Positions 1-5,453 of a stretch of 10,637 nucleotides of DNA are shown piece after piece. The notes under the pieces are model-generated. The model ran no database searches. It was not told where the DNA came from and worked only from the letters and a program-made list of their open reading frames with translations. Source of the stretch: JAABQT01 sp041488375 (GTDB lineage Bacteria; Pseudomonadota; Gammaproteobacteria; Burkholderiales; SG8-39); NCBI GenBank assembly GCA_041488375.1, contig JBGPPD010000093.1, positions 1-10,637 on the forward strand, written 5' to 3'. Each line of letters begins with the position of its first letter. Within the stretch, counting starts at the first letter, position 1. A program made the translations under genes and the position numbers.

Positions 1-833
1 TCGCGCGCCAGCACCGCATCCACGGTGAGGCGGCCAAGGCCCGGGATGGCGTACACCGACTCGGTGACCACCACGCCGCCGATCAGCAGCGCGATGCCGA
101 TGCCGATCACGGTGGCGATCGGCACCGCCGCATTGGCGAGCGCGTGGCGCACCAGCACGCGCGCCTCCGGCAGGCCCTTGGCGCGCGCGGTGCGGATGTA
201 GTCCTCGCCCAGTGCCTCCAGCACCGAGGCGCGCGTCACCCTCGCGATCAACGCGATGTAGATCACCGACAGCGTGATCGCCGGCAGGATCAGGTGCTGC
301 AGGAACGGCCAGAAGCCCTCGGCCAGGCGCCGGTAGCCCTGCACCGGGAACCAGCCAAGCTTGAGCGACAGGACCCAGATCAGCAGGTAGGCGAGCACGA
401 ACACCGGCACCGAGAAGCCCATCACCGAGAAGCCCATCAGCGCGCGGTCGAACCAGCCGCCGAAGCGCCAGGCGGCGATCACGCCCAGCGGCACCGAGAC
501 CAGCACCGCGATCAGGATGGTGAGCGTGGCGAGCGCCAGGGTCGGCTCGATACGCTGGCCGATGAGCTGGGTCACCTGCATCTTGTAGAAGAAGGACTGG
601 CCCAGCTCGCCCTGCAGCAGGTTGCCGAACCAGATGGCGAACTGCACCGGCAAGGAGCGGTCCAGGCCGAGTCCTGCGCGGATGGCGGCGATCTGCTCGG
701 CGTTGGCGGCATCGCCGGCCAGGATCGCGGCCGGATCGCCCGGCGTGAGCCGCAGCATCAGGAACACCAGCACCGCCACGACGAGCAGCACGGGGATGGT
801 TGACAGCAGGCGGCGCGCGATGAACAGGACCAT
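1..833 (-). CDS. DppB-like ABC transporter permease, partial (3' end off the window)
   Basis: Inner-membrane permease subunit of a peptide/nickel-type ABC importer (DppB/OppB family). The 277 readable codons begin MVLFIARRLLSTIPVLLVV, the usual first membrane helix of DppB, followed by the periplasmic motif RLTPGDPA (about residues 28-35). Further hydrophobic segments lie near residues 100-120, 133-156, 181-197 and 240-258. The cytoplasmic EAA loop that docks on the ATPase is at about 206-231, with the typical text LGEDYIRTARAKGL. Family members are usually 300-340 residues, so roughly 30-60 C-terminal residues lie beyond base 1. The ATG at 833 is the only credible start. It has no clear Shine-Dalgarno sequence: the bases just upstream are TTTTGCT and then a GC hairpin. 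The gene follows the binding-protein gene on the same strand, with 47 bases between. The remaining transporter genes (second permease, ATPases) are presumably to the left, which I cannot see. Confidence 0.93.
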   Translation of the reverse strand, partial: MVLFIARRLLSTIPVLLVVAVLVFLMLRLTPGDPAAILAGDAANAEQIAAIRAGLGLDRSLPVQFAIWFGNLLQGELGQSFFYKMQVTQLIGQRIEPTLALATLTILIAVLVSVPLGVIAAWRFGGWFDRALMGFSVMGFSVPVFVLAYLLIWVLSLKLGWFPVQGYRRLAEGFWPFLQHLILPAITLSVIYIALIARVTRASVLEALGEDYIRTARAKGLPEARVLVRHALANAAVPIATVIGIGIALLIGGVVVTESVYAIPGLGRLTVDAVLAR

Positions 834-836
834 AGC

Positions 837-858
837 AAAAGGGCCCCATGGGGGGCCC
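837..858 (-). terminator. GC hairpin with T-tract between binding protein and permease genes
   Basis: Read on the minus strand, GGGCCCC (858-852), a 4-base loop and GGGGCCC (847-841) form a perfect 7-bp all-GC stem, followed at once by TTTT (840-837). This is the shape of a short intrinsic terminator. It lies after the binding-protein stop codon (881-883) and directly before the permease start (833). In binding-protein-dependent operons such hairpins commonly cause partial termination, or protect the 3' end of the upstream message, so that more binding protein than permease is made. The T-tract is short, so partial termination is more likely than complete. The stem also occupies the place where the permease's ribosome site should be, so it could limit translation as well. 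Confidence 0.6.
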
Positions 859-880
859 CTGGATTCAAGTCTCCGTCAGG

Positions 881-2455
881 CTAGTTCTTCTTCACGTTCC
901 AGTACACGTCGCCCGAGCCGATCACCCAGCCGCTGATGTTCTTGCGTGCGGCGAGCGGGTTGACGTACTCGCCGAGCGGCGCGTGCGTGCCGATCTCGAA
1001 GGCGCGCACCTGGATCGCTTCGGCGAGCGCCTTCTTCTTCGCCTCGCCGGTCTCGCGCGCGAACTGGTCGCGCAGCTTCTCGATCTGCTCGTCTTTCGGC
1101 CAGCCGAACCAGGACTTCTCGCCGTCGGCGGCGATCGCCGCGTTGGTCAAGGGGTTCCACACGTCCGGCGCGAGCCACGCGGTGAGGAACATGTTCCAGC
1201 CGCCCTGCGCCGGCGGGTCCTTCTTCGCGCGGCGCGACACTACCGTGTTCCAGTCCATCGCCTGCAGGTCGACCTTGAAGCCGGCCTGGCGCAGCAGTTG
1301 CGCCGCCACGTCGGGCAGCTTCTGGATCGCGGCGAGGTCGGTCGGCTTGAGGATCACCACCGGCGTGCCGTCGTAGCCCGAGGCCTTGAGCAGTTCCTGC
1401 GCCTTGCGCATGCTCGATTTGGACTGGATGTCGCTGCCCTTGGCGCTGCCGTAGGGCGTTCCGCAGGTGAACATCGACGCGCAGGTCTTGTAGAACTCCT
1501 TGATGCCGACCTGCGCGCGCAGGAACGGCTCCTGCTGCATCGCCGCCAGCGCCGCCAGGCGCACCTTCACGTTGTTGAACGGCGGCTGCAGGTGGTTGAA
1601 GCGGCCCATGTACTGGAAGCCGAGCGGGTCCTTGTTGACCAGCACTACGCCGTCGGCCTTCTTCAGCTGCTCATAGCTCTCGAACGCAGGACGCTCGAGG
1701 ACGTCGATCTCGCCCTTGGCCAGCGCGTTGACCTGCGCCTGCGCGTCGCGCAGCGCGAGATTCCACTCCACGCGGTCGACGTAGACGAACTTGCCGCCCG
1801 CGGTGCCCGACGGCGCTTCCCTGCGCGGCCGGTATTTCGGGTTCCTGACGTAGACCGCCTTGTCGCCGGGCTTGAACTCCTCGCGCTTGAAGATGTAGGG
1901 CCCCGAACCGATGTACTCCTCGATCTGCTTGTCGGCGGGCGTATCCGCGACCCGCTTGGGCATGATGAAGGGCACGTTCGACGAGGGCTTGCCCAGGGCT
2001 TCCAGCATGATGCCGCAGGCCTCGCGCAGGAAGATGCGGAAGGTGTTCGGCGCGGGCGCATCCATGCGCTCGATGAAGGTCATCAGCTTTTGCCCCATGG
2101 CGTCGCGCTTGCCCCAGCGCGCGATCGAGGCGGTCACGTCCTCGCCGGTGACCGGCTTGCCGTCGTGGAATTCCAGGCCTTCGCGCAGCGTGAAGGTCCA
2201 CAGGCGCTGGTCCGGGCTCACGGTCCACTGGTCCACCATCTGCGGCCGCACGCGGTTCTTCTCGTCGGTGCCGAACAGCGTGTCGTAGATCATGTAGCCG
2301 TGGTTGCGCGCCATGAATTGCGTGGTCCAGATCGGGTCGAGGATCGACAGGTTGGAGTGCGGCACCACGCGCAGCACCTTGTCCTGGGCCGAAGCAGAGA
2401 ACGCGGCGCCCGCGGCAGCGGCGAGCAAAACAGCGGCGACGATCTTGCGGTTCAT
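881..2455 (-). CDS. ABC transporter substrate-binding protein, family 5 (DppA/OppA type)
   Basis: Periplasmic binding protein of 524 residues, the usual length for the peptide/nickel family SBP_bac_5. The N-terminus MNRKIVAAVLLAAAAGAAFS is a Sec signal peptide, with likely cleavage after ASA or SAQ near residues 23-24. The mature protein opens with the family pattern LRVVPHSNLSILDPIW. It also has WTFTLREGLEFHDGKPVTGEDV at about 86-107, the family's signature region. SGPYIFKREEFKPGD (184-198) and NPKYRP are further family hallmarks. An ATG about 29 codons upstream is open, but the start at 2455 is chosen because of the signal peptide and an AAGGA ribosome site (2463-2467) 7 bases upstream. It is transcribed with the permease gene downstream and divergently from the M81 peptidase, with 46 bases between starts. 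The ligand cannot be read from sequence: peptides are the default, but opines, glutathione or other small amides are possible in this family. Confidence 0.94.
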   Translation of the reverse strand: MNRKIVAAVLLAAAAGAAFSASAQDKVLRVVPHSNLSILDPIWTTQFMARNHGYMIYDTLFGTDEKNRVRPQMVDQWTVSPDQRLWTFTLREGLEFHDGKPVTGEDVTASIARWGKRDAMGQKLMTFIERMDAPAPNTFRIFLREACGIMLEALGKPSSNVPFIMPKRVADTPADKQIEEYIGSGPYIFKREEFKPGDKAVYVRNPKYRPRREAPSGTAGGKFVYVDRVEWNLALRDAQAQVNALAKGEIDVLERPAFESYEQLKKADGVVLVNKDPLGFQYMGRFNHLQPPFNNVKVRLAALAAMQQEPFLRAQVGIKEFYKTCASMFTCGTPYGSAKGSDIQSKSSMRKAQELLKASGYDGTPVVILKPTDLAAIQKLPDVAAQLLRQAGFKVDLQAMDWNTVVSRRAKKDPPAQGGWNMFLTAWLAPDVWNPLTNAAIAADGEKSWFGWPKDEQIEKLRDQFARETGEAKKKALAEAIQVRAFEIGTHAPLGEYVNPLAARKNISGWVIGSGDVYWNVKKN

Positions 2456-2501
2456 GCGGGTATCCTTGGGCTCGGACGGACGAAAAAGAGGGTAGCAGGC
2501 C
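2456..2501. promoter_or_regulatory. Short divergent intergenic region, binding protein / M81 peptidase
   Basis: Only 46 bases separate two divergent start codons. Ribosome sites are visible for both genes: AAGGA for the minus-strand gene (2463-2467) and GAGGG for the plus-strand gene (2488-2492, 9 bases before its ATG). I see no convincing -35/-10 pair in the gap, so at least one promoter probably extends into the opposite coding region. The arrangement makes co-regulation of uptake and hydrolysis plausible, but no operator is recognisable. Confidence 0.4.
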
Positions 2502-4007
2502 ATGGCACGCATCGCAATCGGCGGATTCCAGCACGAGACCAATACGTTTGCGCCCTCGCCGGCGGATTACGCGGCGTTCGAGGCGGGCGGCGGCTGGCCG
2601 GGCGTGCAGTACGGCGAGCCCCTGTTCGGTGCGGTGGCGGGGGCCAATATTCCCGCTGCTGGTGCCATCGAGGCGCTGCGCGCCTCGGGCCACCAGCTGG
2701 TCGGCACGGCGTGGGCGGCGGCGAGCCCTTCCGCGGCCGTGACCTCGGACGCGTTCGAACGCATCGCCGGCGAGATGGTCAAGCGCCTCAAGGAAGCGCT
2801 GCCGGTCGACGGCGTGTACCTGGACCTGCACGGCGCGATGGTGAGCGAGCGCCACGACGACGGCGAGGGCGAGCTGCTGCGGCGCATCCGCGAAACGGTC
2901 GGCGCGCGCGTGCCGGTGGCGGTGAGCCTGGACCTGCACTGCAATTTCACGCGCGCCATGTTCGAGCGCGCCGACGCTTTCGTCGCCTACCGCACCTATC
3001 CGCACGTGGACATGGCCGAGACCGGTGCGCGCGCCGCACAGCTGCTGGACCGCATGCTCCGCGGCGGTGCGCGCTTGGCCGGGGCGTGGCGCGCGTTCGA
3101 CTACCTGACCGGGATCCCGTCGCAGTGCTCGTTCATCGAGCCGTGCAAGGGGATTTACGCCGACCTGGCGATGCTCGAGCGCAAGCACGATGCGGTGCTC
3201 TCCTTCACGCCGGGCTTCCCGATGGCCGATTTCGCCGAGTGCGGCATGGCGGTGTTCGGCTACGGGGCGGAGGCGAAGAAGGTCGAGCTCGCGGTGGAGG
3301 AGCTGCGGGGTCGCGTGGCGGACGCGGAGAAGGACTTCGCGCTCGAGCTGCACCTGCCGGATGACGCGGTGGCGCGCGCGCGCGCGTGTGGCGAGAGCGG
3401 CCGGCCGGTGGTGCTGGCGGATACGCAGGACAATCCGGGGGCGGGCGGCAACGGGGATACGACCGGGTTGTTGGCTTCGCTGGTAGGCCAACGCGCCGAA
3501 GGCGCCGTGCTCGGACTGCTGATCGACAAGGAGTCGGCGACGAAGGCGCACGAGGCAGGGCAAGGGGCAACGCTCGCTTTCTCTCTTGGCGGGAAATCCC
3601 GCGTGCCTGGAGATGCTCCCTTCGTAGGGGAATTTACGGTTGAGAAACTCGGCGACGGCAAGTTCACCTGTACGGGCCCGATGTTCAAGGGTTTCCGCAT
3701 GACGCTGGGGAACATGGCGCTGTTGCGCAGCAAGGCCGCGCCGGGCGTGCGCGTGGTGCTCGCCTCGCGCAAGTGCCAGGCCGCCGACCAGGAGATGTTC
3801 CGGCACGTCGGCATCGAGCCGAGGACGCAGAAGATCCTGGCGCTGAAGAGTTCCGTGCACTTCCGCGCCGACTTCGAGCCGATCGCGAAAGAAATATTGG
3901 TGGTAAAGGCGCCGGGGCCGGCCTTGGCGGACCCGGTGGAGTTCAAGTGGACGAAACTGAGGAAGGGCGTTCGGCTAAGGCCGCTGGGACCGGTGTATCA
4001 AGGTTGA
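2502..4007 (+). CDS. M81 family metallopeptidase (MlrC-like)
   Basis: A 501-residue protein matching the M81/DUF1485 family, whose named member MlrC (microcystinase C) is a zinc peptidase that cleaves small linear peptides. Family blocks appear in order: QHETNTF (10-16), DLHGAM (108-113), SLDLHCN (142-148), YRTYPHVDM (163-171), ADTQDNPGAGGNGDTTGLL (306-324) and SSVHFRADFEPIA (450-462). The Asp/His pairs in the two DLH motifs and the His of QHE are the likely metal and catalytic residues. No signal peptide is present, so the enzyme should be cytoplasmic. It is divergent from a peptide-type binding protein and convergent with an amidase, which fits cleavage of an imported peptide or amide. Other microcystin-degradation genes (mlrA, mlrB, mlrD) are absent from the window, so microcystin itself is unlikely to be the natural substrate. 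The length is normal and no motif is broken. Confidence 0.93.
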   Translation: MARIAIGGFQHETNTFAPSPADYAAFEAGGGWPGVQYGEPLFGAVAGANIPAAGAIEALRASGHQLVGTAWAAASPSAAVTSDAFERIAGEMVKRLKEALPVDGVYLDLHGAMVSERHDDGEGELLRRIRETVGARVPVAVSLDLHCNFTRAMFERADAFVAYRTYPHVDMAETGARAAQLLDRMLRGGARLAGAWRAFDYLTGIPSQCSFIEPCKGIYADLAMLERKHDAVLSFTPGFPMADFAECGMAVFGYGAEAKKVELAVEELRGRVADAEKDFALELHLPDDAVARARACGESGRPVVLADTQDNPGAGGNGDTTGLLASLVGQRAEGAVLGLLIDKESATKAHEAGQGATLAFSLGGKSRVPGDAPFVGEFTVEKLGDGKFTCTGPMFKGFRMTLGNMALLRSKAAPGVRVVLASRKCQAADQEMFRHVGIEPRTQKILALKSSVHFRADFEPIAKEILVVKAPGPALADPVEFKWTKLRKGVRLRPLGPVYQG

Positions 4008-4030
4008 AAATCGGGGTCTGACCCCGATTT
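4008..4030. terminator. Near-perfect 23-base palindrome between convergent genes; probable bidirectional terminator, REP-like
   Basis: AAATCGGGGTC (4008-4018), a single T, and GACCCCGATTT (4020-4030) form an inverted repeat with 11-base perfect arms. In RNA it would fold as a 9-bp stem (AAATCGGGG/CCCCGATTT) with a small TCTGA loop. On either strand the stem ends in AUUU, so it can act in both directions. It starts on the base after the M81 peptidase stop (TGA 4005-4007) and overlaps the amidase stop (TAA, 4031-4029 on the minus strand). From memory, the GGGGTCTGACCCC core recurs between genes in many betaproteobacterial genomes, which would make this a member of a dispersed REP-type family. 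I cannot confirm that from one copy. Confidence 0.65.
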
Positions 4031-5453
4031 ATTCGGGCCAGGTCTTTTGCGACGGCCTCAGCAGCTCGATCTTCCGCGATAGCCTCAATACACCGGCGTC
4101 GTCGAAGCGCGACCCGATGAGCTGCACGCCGATCGGCAATCCATCGGCGCTGAAGGTCCAGTTGACCGACGCCGCCGGCTGCTCCGACATGTTGAACGGC
4201 ACCGTGAACGCAATGTGCGGCAAGGCATTGTGCGGATCGTTGCCGGGGCAGGGCAGCTCCGCCTCGTAGGGCAGGATCGGCGAGGTGGGCGAGATGACGT
4301 AGTCGTAGGGCTCGCAGGCGGCGACCGCCGCCTCGCGCATCGCCATCACCTGGCCGTAGGCTTGCATCACGTCGCGGCCGCTGAAGTCTCGAGCCCGCCA
4401 AGTGCACCACTCGGCAATGAAAGGCAGCACCTTCTTCTGCCGCTCCGGAGGCAACTGCACGAAATCGTTGTGCGACCGCGCCTCGAAGAACTTGCCCATG
4501 CCGTCGAGCATCTCCGGCGTGAGGAAGGTCTTCATTTCCTCGACGCTCGCGCCAGCACCCCCCAGCGCCTTTGCCGCAGCTTGCGCAGCAGCACGCACTT
4601 CCGCATGCACCGGCAGCCCCGCGCGCATATCCGGCAGGAAACCGATTTTCAGTTTCTTCAGATCGAGTTCTTCCAGCCCCGCCGTGAAATCGACCGCCCG
4701 GTAAGGCAGGCTCATGAAGTCGCGCTCATCGGGCAGCGACAGCCAGTTCATCATCATCGCTGCGCCTTCGACGTCGCGCGTCATCGGACCGGTGACGCGT
4801 CCCATGTAGGGCGGGTAGACCGGCACGCGGCCCAGGCTCGGCTTCAGCGCGAAGATACCGCAGTGCGTGGCGGGCAGGCGCACCGAGCCGCCGATGTCGG
4901 TACCCAGGTGCAGCGGTGCGTAGCCGGCGGCGGCGGCCGCCCCCGCCCCCGCGCTCGAACCCGAGGTGTTCTTCGCCGTGTTCCAGGGGTTCCGCGTCAC
5001 CCCGTGCACGCTCGACAACCCGGAGGACAGCATGCCGTAGTCGGGCATGGTGGTCTTGCCGAGGATCACGCAGCCGGCCTCGCGCAGGCGCGCAGCCGGC
5101 GGCGCGTCCGCCGGCTGCGGCAGGGCCGGCAGGTTCGCCGCCGTGCCGATCGGCGCCGGATCGCCCTTGGTATAGATGTTCTCCTTGACCGTCGCCGGCA
5201 CCCCGTCCAGCGGCGATAGCGGCGCCTGCACCCGCCAGCGCCCTTCCGCGTCGCGCGCCTGCCGGAGCGCGCCTTCGCGGTCGATGCGGTACATGGCGTT
5301 GAGCCGCGGCTCCCAGGCGTCGATGCGCGCGAGCAGCGCGCGCGCCACCTCCACCGGCGACAGCTCGGCGCTGGCGTAGGCGGCCGAGATTTCGGCGGCG
5401 CCCAGTTCGTGGATCCGGGTCACGCTGCGGCGACTATATACTGCGTGCTGCAT
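4029..5453 (-). CDS. Amidase signature (AS) family hydrolase
   Basis: Serine hydrolase of the amidase-signature family, cleaving carboxamide bonds to an acid and ammonia or an amine; 474 residues from the chosen start, a normal size. The Ser-cisSer-Lys triad is complete: Lys90 in GVPATVKENI, Ser166 in TSGSSAGAG, and the nucleophile Ser190 in GTDIGGSVRLPA. The spacings (100 and 24 residues) match those of fatty acid amide hydrolase. The C-terminus has the family's LPIGVQLIGSRFDDAGVLRL block. No signal peptide, so probably cytoplasmic. Start: the ATG at 5453 has a perfect AGGAGG 9 bases upstream, inside the divergent gene. A GTG at 5423 would begin MTRIHELGAAEI, closer to typical family N-termini, but has no ribosome site. 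The gene converges on the M81 peptidase. The physiological substrate is not evident; it should not be read as GatA, since no gatB or gatC is nearby. Confidence 0.92.
   Translation of the reverse strand: MQHAVYSRRSVTRIHELGAAEISAAYASAELSPVEVARALLARIDAWEPRLNAMYRIDREGALRQARDAEGRWRVQAPLSPLDGVPATVKENIYTKGDPAPIGTAANLPALPQPADAPPAARLREAGCVILGKTTMPDYGMLSSGLSSVHGVTRNPWNTAKNTSGSSAGAGAAAAAGYAPLHLGTDIGGSVRLPATHCGIFALKPSLGRVPVYPPYMGRVTGPMTRDVEGAAMMMNWLSLPDERDFMSLPYRAVDFTAGLEELDLKKLKIGFLPDMRAGLPVHAEVRAAAQAAAKALGGAGASVEEMKTFLTPEMLDGMGKFFEARSHNDFVQLPPERQKKVLPFIAEWCTWRARDFSGRDVMQAYGQVMAMREAAVAACEPYDYVISPTSPILPYEAELPCPGNDPHNALPHIAFTVPFNMSEQPAASVNWTFSADGLPIGVQLIGSRFDDAGVLRLSRKIELLRPSQKTWPE
5435..5442 (+). promoter_or_regulatory. 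Possible -10 element before the first ugpB-like gene
   Basis: TATACT at 5437-5442 resembles a sigma-70 -10 box and stands out in otherwise GC-rich DNA. A start of transcription about 7-10 bases later would fall at or within a few bases of the ATG at 5452, giving a nearly leaderless message. That would fit the absence of a ribosome site there. No good -35 is seen 16-18 bases upstream. The overlapping TATATA (5435-5440) is self-complementary and could equally serve the minus strand, placing a start near the alternative amidase GTG at 5423. Weak evidence. Confidence 0.25.

Noticed and set aside
144..803. Plus-strand open frame of 219 codons opposite the permease
   Set aside because: Gln/His/Arg/Glu-rich text typical of the complement of a membrane-protein gene; the permease on the other strand is unmistakable.
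848..3364. Plus-strand open frame of 838 codons opposite the binding-protein gene and overlapping the M81 gene
   Set aside because: It runs antisense to a clear family 5 binding protein and then out of frame through the M81 peptidase. The translation is Arg/Ala/His/Leu-rich, with no domain and no ribosome site: a high-GC shadow.
3372..3386. 15-base alternating GC tract, possible Z-DNA or slippage site
   Set aside because: It lies in frame inside the M81 gene encoding Ala-Arg repeats and is expected by chance in DNA this GC-rich.
3591..3604. Inverted repeat GCGGGA-AA-TCCCGC
   Set aside because: A short palindrome inside the M81 coding region with a loop too small for a good hairpin; no sign of function.
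1671..3860. Minus-strand open frame of 729 codons spanning the divergent junction
   Set aside because: It crosses both starts of two well-supported divergent genes, is compositionally odd (His/Arg/Gln-rich) and matches no family I know.
2502..4007. Microcystin degradation gene cluster
   Set aside because: Only the M81 (MlrC-like) gene is present. M81 proteins are common in bacteria that do not degrade microcystin, and no mlrA, mlrB or mlrD lies in the window.
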